This document shows, one piece after another, positions 9,687 through 19,610 of a stretch of 64,000 nt of DNA. Source of the DNA: Xenorhabdus beddingii (GTDB lineage: Bacteria > Pseudomonadota > Gammaproteobacteria > Enterobacterales > Enterobacteriaceae). Both the position numbers and the translations under genes were made by a program. Below the pieces are notes generated by a model. The model saw only the letters and a program-made list of their open reading frames with translations, was not told where the DNA came from and ran no database searches. Within the stretch, counting starts at the first letter, position 1. Every line of letters begins with the position of its first letter. The DNA is taken from positions 204,424-268,423 of the forward strand of contig NZ_MUBK01000001.1 of the NCBI RefSeq assembly GCF_002127545.1, read 5' to 3'.

Positions 9687-10481
9687 TTGCGCAAACTGAA
9701 ATTGCACGGCTTTAATAATCTAACAAAAAACTTGAGTTTCTGTATCTATGACATCTGTTATGCAAAAACGAAAGCCGATCGCGACAGTTATATCGCGTAC
9801 ATTGATGAACAGTATAATGCAACTCGTCTGACTGAAATTCTCAGCGAAACCTGTTCAATCATTGGTGCAAATATTCTTAATATTGCTCGCCAGGATTATG
9901 ATCCACAAGGAGCGAGCGTTACCATCCTGATTAGTGAAGAACCCATTGATCCCAAATTGGTGGATAATACAGAAAACCCAGGCCCACTCCCTGATTCTGT
10001 CGTCGCCCACCTGGATAAAAGCCATATTTGTGTGCACACTTACCCAGAAAGCCACCCGGATGGCGGTATATGTACCTTCAGGGCAGATATTGAAGTGTCA
10101 ACTTGTGGTGTAATATCTCCTCTTAAGGCATTGAATTATCTGATCTATGAATTGGAGTCCGATATTGTGACGATGGATTATCGTGTTCGTGGTTTTACCC
10201 GGGATGTCAGTGGTGTAAAACTCTACATAGACCATGAAATTACTTCCATTCAAAATTACGTAACAGAAGAAATCCAATCTCAGTATCACATGATTGATGT
10301 AAATATTTTTCAGGAAAACCTTTTTCACACCAAAATGATGTTGAAAACATTTGACCTGAATGAGTATTTGTTCAATACCACAGCAGATGAATTAAGCGAA
10401 ACAGAAAAGAAAGAGATCACCCGCTTACTTAAAAAAGAGACACAGGAAATTTATTACGGCAAAAATTTTCCTGATTTATAA
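9687..10481 (+). CDS. speD: S-adenosylmethionine decarboxylase proenzyme
   Basis: Pyruvoyl enzyme that makes decarboxylated SAM for SpeE. It is 264 residues, nearly identical in layout to E. coli SpeD. The self-cleavage site Lys111-Ser112 is visible in [16 protein letters not shown]; Ser112 becomes the pyruvoyl group. Translation starts at a TTG codon preceded by GGGAGGTG, and the residues after it ([13 protein letters not shown]) match the family start. It follows speE after 28 bases and is closed by a strong terminator. Confidence 0.97.
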   Translation: MRKLKLHGFNNLTKNLSFCIYDICYAKTKADRDSYIAYIDEQYNATRLTEILSETCSIIGANILNIARQDYDPQGASVTILISEEPIDPKLVDNTENPGPLPDSVVAHLDKSHICVHTYPESHPDGGICTFRADIEVSTCGVISPLKALNYLIYELESDIVTMDYRVRGFTRDVSGVKLYIDHEITSIQNYVTEEIQSQYHMIDVNIFQENLFHTKMMLKTFDLNEYLFNTTADELSETEKKEITRLLKKETQEIYYGKNFPDL

Positions 10482-10503
10482 ATATTCATTCTCTATTTAA
10501 CCT

Positions 10504-10549
10504 GAGTTACCGGCAGAGTATTACTCTGCCGGTAACTCGTTTTCGTTTT
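10504..10549 (+). terminator. Intrinsic terminator of speE-speD
   Basis: A 16-bp perfect stem (10504-10519 with 10523-10538, arms GAGTTACCGGCAGAGT and its complement) with an ATT loop, followed by GTTTTCGTTTTA. This is a strong rho-independent terminator just after speD. Confidence 0.92.
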
Positions 10550-10663
10550 ATTAAACCTATTGATTAAACCTATCACTGTCATTTTTCAAGTTGTAACTTG
10601 GTTTGACCATATTTTATTATTACATTGAATCTATTTAATGTGATTTATTGTTTTTAGAATAGC

Positions 10664-11476
10664 TCACAATACCCTTTGACCTTTAAATCGATAACCCCCA
10701 TAACTTGGTGAAAACACCCATAAATTACTTTCAGATGGTTGCAGAAACATATCGGCATCGGCATCTTCATCGGCTAACGTTAAAAATCCCATACGAGAAT
10801 AAACGACATTATAAAGTATTTCATTTCCATTTTTCACTGAAAGTTTTAAGTTCCCAAGATATCCCAATTCATAAGACTTATTAACTGCTTTTTCTATCAA
10901 TAAATGTGAACAATTTCTGATTCCGGGATGGGTACATAATAAAGCCACCTCAGGATAAATGGGTTCATTTATCTGGAAATGCTCAGTGTTATCGTAAAAA
11001 AAATGGATAAATAACAGTATACCAATCGGTACATTTTCCATATAACAAACAAAATAGCTATAATTATTAGGATCTTTTTTAATATATGGGGATAACTCTA
11101 GCACTTTTTCTATACCTTCAACCATATTTCTCGCAGTACGAGAGCGTTTTTTCCATAATTTTTGTTCATCCAACTCTTCGTTGCGATTTGTTCTTTGCTC
11201 ATTTCTTTTTCCTTGTTTTACCCTTCGGGGTGTTTGACAAAGCCACCCTTCTGATATGAGAGAATCAGAAATCTGCCTAACTGACTGTAACACTTGACTT
11301 TTATTAACCTCTCTAACGATAGGAATATATCCCTTGATCAATCCCGGATTGTTATAAGCTACCTCTGTATTTAATATTTCTATTGGAGGGAAAATACTGA
11401 ACGATCTTCGACGGGGTAACGCATTGTCTGAAGATAGGGGCATGTGACTATTGAAAGAATGATTTCGCCTTAACAT
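10664..11476 (-). CDS. GNAT-like acetyltransferase of unknown target
   Basis: A 270-residue protein with a strong ribosome binding site (GGAGGAG) before the ATG. The N-terminal ~120 residues are basic and Arg/Asn-rich (a QGKRNEQRTNRNEE stretch), without a recognised domain. From about residue 130 the pattern resembles a GNAT fold: YFVCYMENVPIGILLFI as beta-2/3, PEVALLCTHPGIRNCSHLLI in the position of motif A, and YSRMGFLTL as the terminal motif. The acetyl-CoA loop is poorly conserved (HPGIRNCS in place of the usual R/Q-x-x-G-x-G/A), so the assignment is tentative. It stands alone. A secreted effector role is conceivable but unsupported. Confidence 0.5.
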   Translation of the reverse strand: MLRRNHSFNSHMPLSSDNALPRRRSFSIFPPIEILNTEVAYNNPGLIKGYIPIVREVNKSQVLQSVRQISDSLISEGWLCQTPRRVKQGKRNEQRTNRNEELDEQKLWKKRSRTARNMVEGIEKVLELSPYIKKDPNNYSYFVCYMENVPIGILLFIHFFYDNTEHFQINEPIYPEVALLCTHPGIRNCSHLLIEKAVNKSYELGYLGNLKLSVKNGNEILYNVVYSRMGFLTLADEDADADMFLQPSESNLWVFSPSYGGYRFKGQRVL

Positions 11477-11768
11477 AACTCCTCCGACAAAAGAATTATG
11501 GTTAAAAATTAACTCTACCAGATGCTATAAAATAGCATACAAAATTTAATTTTGAAAACACTTAACAATATGGTGTAATTTGTTTTTTTAATTTATCAGC
11601 TATACGATATAAAGCAAAAAAAACCAATTAATATGATTGACATATGCGATCATCATCAAAACGACCAGACAAAGAAAAATTAATGACTGTGCTATAGAGC
11701 ATATAGAAACAACCATTGAAGATAATAAAAAAACAATCAAAGGTAATATAATTTAGTTGTTCCACAAT
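11477..11768. other. AT-rich intergenic region
   Basis: Non-coding AT-rich sequence between two divergent genes. Apart from the operator/promoter described separately at 11769-11840, I see no gene or structured element here. Confidence 0.5.
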
Positions 11769-11840
11769 GAAATTTGTTATCTAATTAACAAATTTCATTT
11801 AATTATTTGCATGAATCTTATTTTATGAACATGATGAGAT
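11769..11840 (+). promoter_or_regulatory. Putative UhpA-type operator and promoter of the uhpA-like gene
   Basis: A perfect 11-bp inverted repeat, GAAATTTGTTA (11769-11779) / TAACAAATTTC (11786-11796), is followed after 9 bases by ATTTGCAT (11805-11812). After another 17 bases comes CATGATG (11830-11836). TTGCAT and CATGAT with a 17-bp spacer read as a weak sigma70 promoter, and the palindrome would centre near -60. This is a normal place for an activator such as UhpA. The same layout at identical spacing lies upstream of afuA (16196-16262). Confidence 0.6.
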
Positions 11841-11882
11841 ATAAATAAATTTATAATAAATACCCTACAATATTCCATAAAA

Positions 11883-12512
11883 ATGAAGATAAAAATTGCC
11901 CTCATTGATGACCATGTTGTTGTCCGTTCAGGTTTCGCTCAGTTATTGACACTTGAAGACGATATTATAATCGTAGGTCAGTACAGCAGTGCCAGTGAAG
12001 CATGGTCGGACTTACTCAAAAAGACGATTGACATCGTGATCATGGATATTTCCATGCCCAATGAAAGCGGGTTACAACTTCTTGCGCGGTTACGCCCGAC
12101 ATGCCCCAATTTCCGCACTATTATGCTCAGTATTTATGACACTGCAGCTCTGGTACAGAGTGCTCTGGATTCAGGTGCACGCGGTTATCTGACAAAATTC
12201 TGTGGGCCAGAAGAATTGATCCAAGCAGTGCGGGCAGTTCACAAAGGCGAAATTTATCTCTGCGCTGACGCATTGAAAGCTCTGCGCCAAAGACCTCACG
12301 AAGCGACCGCATTGCAAGTTCTAACTTCACGAGAAAAGGAAATATTTAAATTGTTGATCAATGGAATTAGTGTAAAAGACATCGCTGAACAACTTGAGCT
12401 AAGCCCCAAAACCGTACATGTTCATCGTGCTAATATTCTTAGTAAATTGCAGTGCGACTCCACTATTGAACTTGTTCATTACGCTTTACAGCATCAAATC
12501 ATTACGGGTTAG
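11883..12512 (+). CDS. uhpA: UhpA-like response regulator (NarL/FixJ family)
   Basis: Transcription activator of a sugar-phosphate-sensing system; 209 residues against 196 in E. coli UhpA. The receiver domain has the acidic pair Asp9-Asp10 and the phospho-acceptor Asp55 (in VIMDISMP). A LuxR-type helix-turn-helix is at the C-terminus, with SPKTVHVHRANI identical in style to UhpA. The ribosome binding site is weak. The gene overlaps nothing; its stop is 3 bases before the uhpB-like start. Probable target promoters are its own and that of the adjacent importer, which share an inverted repeat. Confidence 0.85.
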   Translation: MKIKIALIDDHVVVRSGFAQLLTLEDDIIIVGQYSSASEAWSDLLKKTIDIVIMDISMPNESGLQLLARLRPTCPNFRTIMLSIYDTAALVQSALDSGARGYLTKFCGPEELIQAVRAVHKGEIYLCADALKALRQRPHEATALQVLTSREKEIFKLLINGISVKDIAEQLELSPKTVHVHRANILSKLQCDSTIELVHYALQHQIITG

Positions 12513-12515
12513 TCA

Positions 12516-14096
12516 ATGAATTGGAAAGCGCGTTTCGGTTTACAGTCCCTATTTATATTCATTTTTTACTCAATTACCTGGATTTCACTTTGGATTATCA
12601 GTTTTTATTTACATGAGGACGGACAACAAGCTGTACTTTTACTGCCACAAGGATTGAGGCTGGTACTTATGATTCTGTTATGGCGGCGTTACTTACCGTT
12701 CCTTATTATCAGTGAGATCAGCATATTGGCCTGGTTGAATAACGAACAGCTCATTACGGATTCAACTATCCTACTTTCCCCTGTGATCAGTTTAATCACA
12801 GTTTTAATGATTCAACAAATATGGAAACGCTATTCCCTTTATTGGCAGCAACTTTGCATCCTGTTAGTTGGAGTTATTACCAATAGCCTGTTACAAACTC
12901 TTTACCTGAGTTTTTCAATATCATCTAAAGCAAATCTTCTTTTTCTCGCCTCAATCACTGGAGGAGTCCTGTTATCCCCATTTATTTATCTAATTTATAT
13001 CTATCTATACGAGCAAAGTTTAAAAAACAACCGTATTACAGACGATTCATTCTATCCACAACTGCGCTCATCTTTTTTGATGTGGTGCTTTTTATTCAGC
13101 TTATTAGGGATCAGTGGACACTTCTTTTTATCACCTAAAATTGAAGGACTTTTGTCAATTTTAGTCTTTATTCCTAATGTTTTTATGGCTTACCGTTATG
13201 GCTGGCAAGGCGGTGTATTTTCTGCATTATTGGGAAGTTTGATCGTCACCTTTGCCCGTCAATCCAGTGGCTCATTTAGCGAACTTCAAGAATTGGAGAT
13301 CTTTTTGACTACCCAAGCCTTATTAGGAATCGGACTGGGTATTGCTATCAGTCGTCAACAACAATTAGCAAGTAACCTAAGTCATTATCGTACGCGATTG
13401 GAAAAAGAATTAGTCGTACGTTATACCTTGATGCAAAACCTCATACATATTGAAGAGGATATCCGTAAAGATATTGCCAGGGAATTACATGATGAGATTG
13501 GGCAAAATATCACTGCGATTCAAATCCAGTCTACCTTGATAAAACGTACAGCAAACTCACCACTGGTAATAAAAGCATCGGAACAGATTAAATATCTTTC
13601 TCAGCAAATTCATCAGGCTACTCGCCAATTGCTGCGTGAGCTACGCCCACCAGCCTTAGACGAAATGTCATTTGAACAGGCCATTCGTCATCTAGTCAAT
13701 GAATTTGCTTTCGAGGAGCAAAATATTACTTGCCAATTTGACTATCAGCTTCCATTGGAACCGAAAAATAGTACGATTACTTTAACTCTTTATCGACTTA
13801 TTCAAGAACTGCTGAACAATATCAGCAAACATGCTAACGCGGATACCATTACGATCATATTAAATCAAAAAGAAAATTTCATTCAGCTCCAAGTCAGTGA
13901 TAATGGAATTGGTATCATAGATGACAAGAAAAATGCAGGATTTGGTCTGAAAGGTATTGAAGAGCGAGTTCGTGTCCTTGGTGGTAATTGGAGCTTAAAT
14001 ACTCAACAAGGAACTCATGTTGTTGTTAATTTACCCATAAATTCAGATGAGTATATTAAATCATCAAAAATTATTTCTAACGTATTAAAACTATAA
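12516..14096 (+). CDS. uhpB: UhpB-like sensor histidine kinase
   Basis: A 526-residue membrane kinase (E. coli UhpB is 500). The N-terminal ~290 residues form a MASE1-like multi-helix membrane domain. The dimerisation/phospho-acceptor box RELHDEIGQN carries the probable phosphorylated His325, and the HATPase_c domain has LNNISKHANA (N box), VSDNGIG (G1) and FGLKGIEERV (G2). In the Uhp paradigm the kinase is controlled by interaction with UhpC rather than by binding sugar itself. It lies between uhpA-like and uhpC-like genes in one operon. Confidence 0.87.
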   Translation: MNWKARFGLQSLFIFIFYSITWISLWIISFYLHEDGQQAVLLLPQGLRLVLMILLWRRYLPFLIISEISILAWLNNEQLITDSTILLSPVISLITVLMIQQIWKRYSLYWQQLCILLVGVITNSLLQTLYLSFSISSKANLLFLASITGGVLLSPFIYLIYIYLYEQSLKNNRITDDSFYPQLRSSFLMWCFLFSLLGISGHFFLSPKIEGLLSILVFIPNVFMAYRYGWQGGVFSALLGSLIVTFARQSSGSFSELQELEIFLTTQALLGIGLGIAISRQQQLASNLSHYRTRLEKELVVRYTLMQNLIHIEEDIRKDIARELHDEIGQNITAIQIQSTLIKRTANSPLVIKASEQIKYLSQQIHQATRQLLRELRPPALDEMSFEQAIRHLVNEFAFEEQNITCQFDYQLPLEPKNSTITLTLYRLIQELLNNISKHANADTITIILNQKENFIQLQVSDNGIGIIDDKKNAGFGLKGIEERVRVLGGNWSLNTQQGTHVVVNLPINSDEYIKSSKIISNVLKL

Positions 14097-14141
14097 CATA
14101 AGATTTTTATTGTCATTTATTCACTTTTATGGAGATTTATT

Positions 14142-15473
14142 ATGCAAGCCAATAGCAATGAACAGATTTCACAAAATTATCGCTATTGGAGAAGCCATCT
14201 GTTGATGTCAATGATTGTTGGTTATGCCGCATTCCAGTTAACACGTAAGAGCTTGAATATTGCCATGCCTGAAATGCAGGTAGAGTTAACATTAAATAAG
14301 GATGATATTGGCTGGATAGCCAGCTTATTCTACATTACCTATGGCTGTTCAAAATTTATATCGGGAATTTTCCATGATCATACTGGCTATCGCTGGTTTA
14401 TGGGAGCTGGATTATTAGTAACCGGAATACTTAATATCATTTTCACATTTTGCTCATCACTAACAGCCTTATTAATTGTCTGGACACTTAATGGTTTTTT
14501 TCAAGGGTGGGGATGGCCGCCCTGCGCACGGCTATTAACTCACTGGTATTCCCGCAATGAACGAGGCTTTTGGTGGGGATGCTGGAATATTTCTATAAAT
14601 ATAAGTGGAATTCTGCTAGCACTTCTATCTGCACTACTAACGACAATCTATAGCTGGCGCGCTGCTCTACTGCTTCCTGGGATTATTAGCATTATATTGG
14701 GAATCTGGTTATTCCAAAAACTGCCGGGAACTCCACAACAGCATGGTTTACCTAGTATTGGAAACTGGCGACAAGATGCAATGGAGCTAAAGCAAGAACA
14801 TTCATCTCTCCCCATGCCAATGATGAAGATCCTAAAAGAAACCATTTTGTTCAACCGTACTATTTGGATCCTTGGATGCTCCTATATATTGGTCTATTTC
14901 ATCAGGACAGCAATACATGACTGGGGGAACCTCTGGCTATCAGAAAAACATGGAGCCAACTTATTCAGTACTAATGTCACTCTTTCATTATTTGAATTAG
15001 GTGGCCTATTAGGAGCACTTTGCTCAGGATGGGGTTCTGACCTATTCTTTCGTAGCCAGCGAGCTCCCATGATTTTACTATTTTCTATTGGACTGTTTTT
15101 TTCAGTAACAGCACTTTGGTTAATTCCCATGCAAGATTATGTCTTATTGTCCACTTGTATTTTCAGTATTGGCTTTTTTGTTTTCGGCCCACAAATGTTA
15201 ATTGGATTAGCAGCAACAGAATATTGCCATAAGAGAGCCGCTGGTACAGTCACAGGATATTTAGGTCTATACGCCTACCTTAGTGCTGCGATTGCAGGCT
15301 GGCCATTAAGTCAAATCATTAACCGCTATGATTGGTCTGGAATGTTTGCTTTGCTTACTTTAGCCGCTGCGTTAATGGGATTATTACTGATGCCTCTATT
15401 GATAGCAGACATTAATAAACACGGAAGAAAATATGAACAAAATCAGCATGATGATGAATTCCAAAAGATCTAA
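14142..15473 (+). CDS. uhpC: UhpC-like sugar-phosphate sensor (MFS organophosphate antiporter family)
   Basis: A 443-residue, about 12-helix major facilitator of the UhpC/UhpT/GlpT group. In E. coli UhpC senses external glucose-6-phosphate and activates UhpB while transporting little. The N-terminus RKSLNIAMPEM with conserved Arg in the first helices, and the loop DHTGYRWFMG between helices 2 and 3, are typical of the family. A ribosome binding site GGAGATTT precedes the ATG. No separate uhpT follows; the neighbouring transporter is an ABC importer instead, which suggests this sensor controls that importer. Confidence 0.82.
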   Translation: MQANSNEQISQNYRYWRSHLLMSMIVGYAAFQLTRKSLNIAMPEMQVELTLNKDDIGWIASLFYITYGCSKFISGIFHDHTGYRWFMGAGLLVTGILNIIFTFCSSLTALLIVWTLNGFFQGWGWPPCARLLTHWYSRNERGFWWGCWNISINISGILLALLSALLTTIYSWRAALLLPGIISIILGIWLFQKLPGTPQQHGLPSIGNWRQDAMELKQEHSSLPMPMMKILKETILFNRTIWILGCSYILVYFIRTAIHDWGNLWLSEKHGANLFSTNVTLSLFELGGLLGALCSGWGSDLFFRSQRAPMILLFSIGLFFSVTALWLIPMQDYVLLSTCIFSIGFFVFGPQMLIGLAATEYCHKRAAGTVTGYLGLYAYLSAAIAGWPLSQIINRYDWSGMFALLTLAAALMGLLLMPLLIADINKHGRKYEQNQHDDEFQKI

Positions 15474-16195
15474 ATACTCCCCCGATTGACTCACCAAATC
15501 CATCACATGAGAGTGTAAGTAGCCCGATTTTGCGTACATTATGGCTACTTCCGCTCTGGAAAAATTTCTACTTCACGAACTGTTATCCGTATTCGTCTGC
15601 TCTCATTGATAAATGAGATGTCATTTCATTCTTATTAACATATCAATATTAATAACACTTTATAGTCATGATAAACAAAAATGTTTTATATTTTCATTCA
15701 ATATGATTATATGTATTGTATGATTTACAATCCACTTATAACTCTGAAAGATAATGCGCTATTTTTTTACTATATAGAAACAAAGAATTTAGAATATATT
15801 TTATACTACAAAGACAGTATTTGTCTATTAAATAACCTAACGTTGATTTTCATACTAGATGTCAATTGTTATAAAAATAAATGGGATTGATGCTACTATG
15901 ACGTAAATGATGTAGGGATCTTAGGAAGATGATAAGACATTATATAATCTTGCAGATATATAATAGATTAAATAATTATTCTTTTTTACATTAAAAATCA
16001 AATTAAAAATTTTTAAACACAAGAGTTAATATTGTAAAAATTTAAATACACTTATTTTACATTAAACGTCCAACAAAAAATAAAATAATAGAACTAAAAA
16101 TTTACCTTATGAGTAAAATAAAATCAACAAATTCAAATTATTATTTGACATAGCCCAACATTCTGTAAAATGAAATTCATTCAATAGAAAATATT
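15474..16195. other. Long AT-rich intergenic region
   Basis: About 720 bases between the uhpC-like stop and the afuA operator. A weak hairpin (AAGTAGCC at 15517-15524 with GGCTACTT at 15543-15550) lacks a T-run. A 69-codon forward frame at 15681-15890 is Tyr/Ile/Asn-rich, as expected from AT-rich noise, and has no ribosome binding site. I see nothing else. Confidence 0.5.
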
Positions 16196-16270
16196 AAATT
16201 TGTTATCTGGTTTGCAAATTTACTCTCTTAATTTGCATAAGTATATTAATCTCATCATGATGTCTCAAGA
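16196..16270 (+). promoter_or_regulatory. Putative UhpA-type operator and promoter of afuABC
   Basis: AAATTTG (16196-16202) and CAAATTT (16215-16221) form an imperfect inverted repeat. They are followed at exactly the same distances as upstream of the uhpA-like gene by ATTTGCAT (16231-16238) and CATGATG (16256-16262). The first 13 bases, AAATTTGTTATCT, are identical at the two sites. The TTGCAT / 17 bp / CATGAT pair reads as a weak, activator-dependent promoter. It sits about 115 bases upstream of the afuA start. Confidence 0.6.
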
Positions 16271-16375
16271 ATGAACTGGCAGGACTCTATTTTTAAATTA
16301 ATAATAAGAGTTTCGTTTATTAATATTCATACTAACCCACCCGAAGTAGAAATTTTGAATGTAAGGACGTCATTA

Positions 16376-17407
16376 ATGAAACTCAATTATCTCGCCGTAT
16401 TAATCACCATCGGACTCACAGCAGCTACCATAACCAGCAATGTTCAAGCAAAGGGTCGGCTGATTGTTTACTGTAGTGGCACGAATGCTCTATGTGAAAC
16501 AGAAACACGTGCCTTTGGCGAAAAATACAATGTCAAAACCACATTTATTCGCAATAGCACAGGCAGTACATTAGCCAAAATCGAAGCAGAAAAACGCAAT
16601 CCACAAGCAGATGTATGGTATGGAGGTTCACTCGATCCCCATTCCCAAGCTGGTGAGTTAGACCTCCTACAACTTTATCAATCACCAAACTTATCCCAAA
16701 TTTTTCCTCAGTTTCGCGATCCGGCAAAACGTAAAGGTAATTACACTTCTGCGGTTTATATGGGTATCCTTGGTTTTGGCGTGAATACAGAACGTCTGAA
16801 AGAGAAAAATCTCCCCATCCCTACCTGTTGGAAAGATCTGACTAAACCAGAATATAAAGGTGAAATTCAGATGGCTGATCCACAAAGCTCCGGTACTTCC
16901 TATACCGCACTGGCAACCTTTATCCAATTGTGGGATGAAAACAAGGCTTTTGATTATTTGAAAAAACTAAATAGTAATATTTCTCAATACACCAAATCTG
17001 GTATTGCTCCCGCACGTAATACCGCACGCGGTGAAACTGCCATTGGGATCGGTTTTCTACATGATTACTCGCTGGAAATTGAGAATGGGGCGCCTATGAA
17101 ACTGATTTCCCCTTGCGAAGGTACTGGCTATGAGATTGGTGGTGTCAGCATTATAAAAAATGCCCGTAACCTAGATAACGCCAAATTATTCGTTGATTGG
17201 GTGCTGACCAAAGAAGCTCAAGAGTTGAGTTGGAAAAAAGGCCAGTCTTACCAGATCCTAACGAATACTACGGCAGAATCTTCTCCCATAACACTGAATC
17301 CTGCTGAACTGAATCTTATCAGTTATGACATGGATAAATATGGTTCCAATGAAGTACGTAAGAAACTGATCAATAAGTGGCTCACGGAAGTCAAAATGGG
17401 AAAATGA
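16376..17407 (+). CDS. afuA: Periplasmic substrate-binding protein, AfuA type (probable hexose-phosphate binding)
   Basis: Periplasmic receptor of an ABC importer, 343 residues. A signal peptide (about residues 1-25, ending SNVQA) precedes the mature start KGRLIVYCSGTNALCE. The sequence is of the family long annotated as iron(III)-binding. However, A. pleuropneumoniae AfuA binds hexose phosphates, and the conserved middle (SSGTSYTAL, ARNTARGETAIGIGFLHD, CEGTGYEIGG) fits that subgroup. The frame is open to 16271, but AAGGA upstream of 16376 and the signal peptide fix the start. It lies next to Uhp-like regulators, which favours sugar phosphate over iron. Confidence 0.85.
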   Translation: MKLNYLAVLITIGLTAATITSNVQAKGRLIVYCSGTNALCETETRAFGEKYNVKTTFIRNSTGSTLAKIEAEKRNPQADVWYGGSLDPHSQAGELDLLQLYQSPNLSQIFPQFRDPAKRKGNYTSAVYMGILGFGVNTERLKEKNLPIPTCWKDLTKPEYKGEIQMADPQSSGTSYTALATFIQLWDENKAFDYLKKLNSNISQYTKSGIAPARNTARGETAIGIGFLHDYSLEIENGAPMKLISPCEGTGYEIGGVSIIKNARNLDNAKLFVDWVLTKEAQELSWKKGQSYQILTNTTAESSPITLNPAELNLISYDMDKYGSNEVRKKLINKWLTEVKMGK

Positions 17408-17516
17408 TTCCTTAAATCATTAGAGATAACCATTCAGGCAACGAACTATGAACATCTGTTCGCTGCCTGATCATGCGATCTACATACTCTCTTCGTGAAA
17501 TGTTATTGGGGAAATT

Positions 17517-19595
17517 ATGTCTCATACCCTTATCTTGCAGAAAAAGCAGGGTCAGGATTCTGTTTTCTGGTGGATTATACTGGCATGGCTGTCATTTGCC
17601 CTGCTACCATCATGGAGTCTGGATTACGGCCTTTTTGATTCAACACCAGAAGAAATTCTGGCGGCTTACGGCTGGCACGGTATTAACATCAGCATGTTAT
17701 GGTTTATGCTGCCATCGGTCTTGCTATTACGTCCGCAGTTTCCGGCCGATCGTAGCTCTCGCCAACGTCACTATTTTGATGTGGGGTATTCCCTGTTCTG
17801 TGTGCTATTTATTATCACCAGTGCAGCGCTGACTGGACGCGGGTTAGGTTACTCTACTCTTGCCCTGTTTATCACATTGGGAGCGATCATAACTCTGGCG
17901 CTTGCCCGTCTGGAATGGCTTGGCGGTGACAATTTCGTCATTGGTTCGCTGATAACAATCATTGCGTTGATTAGCGTGTTTATTCTTTTTCCCAGCATCG
18001 CCATCTTTATTCCCATGTTTACGGATGAGTCCGGCCATTTCGCACCATTCGCGTTTCTGTCAATACTCGGCCAATCCCATGTCCTGAAAATTATTGCCAA
18101 TTCCGTACTCCTTTCTGTTTCAGTTGGCCTGGGCTGTACATTTTTTGGATTAGTATTGGCAATTTACACCGCTAGAATCGCCACATATTCCGCCGTCATC
18201 GGCCGGATATTTTCTATCTTGCCAATTGTAACACCACCGTTTGTTGTGGGATTAGGTGTTACTCTAATGATGGGACGCTCCGGTTATATCACAGAGTTTC
18301 TGTCTACATGGTTAGGCTTAACTAACACAAACTGGTTATATGGTTTTGCAGGGATTTGGATCGCCCAAGTGCTGGCATTTACACCGATGGCGTTCATCAT
18401 TTTGGATGGAGCCATCAAAACAGTTCACCCTTCCTTAGAAGAAGCCGCCTATACCCTGAGAGCTAATCGCTATCAAACTTTCTTCCATATCTTTATACCG
18501 TTATTGAAACCTGCTCTCGCTAACGCTTTCCTGATTGTAATTGTTCAATCTTTGGCTGATTTTAGTAATCCGCTGGTATTAGGAGGTAACTTTGACGTAT
18601 TGGCGACTCAGATTTATTTCTATATCGCAGGTTCACAACTTGACTATCAAGCCGCCAGCACTCTGGGCGCATCGTTGCTGGTCTTCTCGCTCCTGATTTT
18701 CTGTGTCCAATATCTCTGGATTGGCAAACGTTCTTATGTCACGGTTTCCGGTAAGTCCAACCGTGGTGATGTGCAGCCTTTGCCTGTTTCCCTCGTATGG
18801 GGTGTTTGCACCCTGTTGTTTATTTGGGTGATATTCAATATCCTGCTCTATGGCAGCATTTTCTATGGTAGCTTCACCGTCAACTGGGGCGTGGACTATA
18901 CTCTGACTCTGAACAATTTCATTATGCTGTTTGGCCAAGGAATGAGTGATGGTGCATGGCCTTCGCTATTGGATACATTGTTGTATGCCGGCATTGCCGC
19001 CCCGATTACTGCCCTTTTCGGACTATTAATTGCTTATATCGTGGTTCGGCAACAATTCCGGGGCAAGAAAGTCATCGAATTCACAACCATGCTCTGTTTT
19101 GCTGTTCCCGGTACAGTAGCAGGAATATCTTACCTTCTGGCTTTCAATAGCGCACCATTCTATATCACGGGTACAGCATTCATTATCATCATCTCCATGG
19201 TTATGCGAAACGTACCTGTCGGTATTCGAGCGGGTATCGCAGGACTTGGACAGATTGATAAATCGCTGGATGAAGCCTCTCTCAGCCTTCGGGCGAGTTC
19301 GATGAGAACAATATTGCATATCCTGCTGCCACTCCTGCGCCCAGCTATCTTATCAGCATTGATTTACAGCTTTGTACGCGCCATAACCACCGTCAGTGCC
19401 ATTGTATTTTTGGTGACACCAGATACACGTGTGGCAACAGCTTATATCCTGAATCGCATTGAAGATGGTGAATATGGCCTGGCTATCGCGTATGGCTCCA
19501 TTCTGATCGTGGTTATGCTGGCAGTAATTTTCCTATTTGACTATTTAGTTGGCGAAACACGTGTTTCCCGCTCTAAAGCTAAAAATATCCAGTAA
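17517..19595 (+). CDS. afuB: ABC importer permease, AfuB type (fused two-domain)
   Basis: A 692-residue inner-membrane protein carrying two copies of the binding-protein-dependent permease domain in one chain. The ATPase-docking EAA loop appears twice: EEAAYTLRANRYQ in the first half and DEASLSLRASSMR in the second. Many hydrophobic helices flank both. Fused permeases of this size (AfuB/FbpB class) form the whole channel without a second subunit. It follows afuA by about 110 bases and precedes afuC by 15 bases. A likely start is the ATG at 17517, preceded by GGGGAAATT. Substrate assignment follows AfuA. Confidence 0.88.
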   Translation: MSHTLILQKKQGQDSVFWWIILAWLSFALLPSWSLDYGLFDSTPEEILAAYGWHGINISMLWFMLPSVLLLRPQFPADRSSRQRHYFDVGYSLFCVLFIITSAALTGRGLGYSTLALFITLGAIITLALARLEWLGGDNFVIGSLITIIALISVFILFPSIAIFIPMFTDESGHFAPFAFLSILGQSHVLKIIANSVLLSVSVGLGCTFFGLVLAIYTARIATYSAVIGRIFSILPIVTPPFVVGLGVTLMMGRSGYITEFLSTWLGLTNTNWLYGFAGIWIAQVLAFTPMAFIILDGAIKTVHPSLEEAAYTLRANRYQTFFHIFIPLLKPALANAFLIVIVQSLADFSNPLVLGGNFDVLATQIYFYIAGSQLDYQAASTLGASLLVFSLLIFCVQYLWIGKRSYVTVSGKSNRGDVQPLPVSLVWGVCTLLFIWVIFNILLYGSIFYGSFTVNWGVDYTLTLNNFIMLFGQGMSDGAWPSLLDTLLYAGIAAPITALFGLLIAYIVVRQQFRGKKVIEFTTMLCFAVPGTVAGISYLLAFNSAPFYITGTAFIIIISMVMRNVPVGIRAGIAGLGQIDKSLDEASLSLRASSMRTILHILLPLLRPAILSALIYSFVRAITTVSAIVFLVTPDTRVATAYILNRIEDGEYGLAIAYGSILIVVMLAVIFLFDYLVGETRVSRSKAKNIQ

Positions 19596-19610
19596 TCATG
19601 GAGTGACGAT

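Noticed and set aside
15681..15890. 69-codon forward ORF in the uhpC-afuA gap
   Set aside because: Tyr/Ile/Asn-rich composition expected from AT-rich DNA, no ribosome binding site, no recognisable domain.
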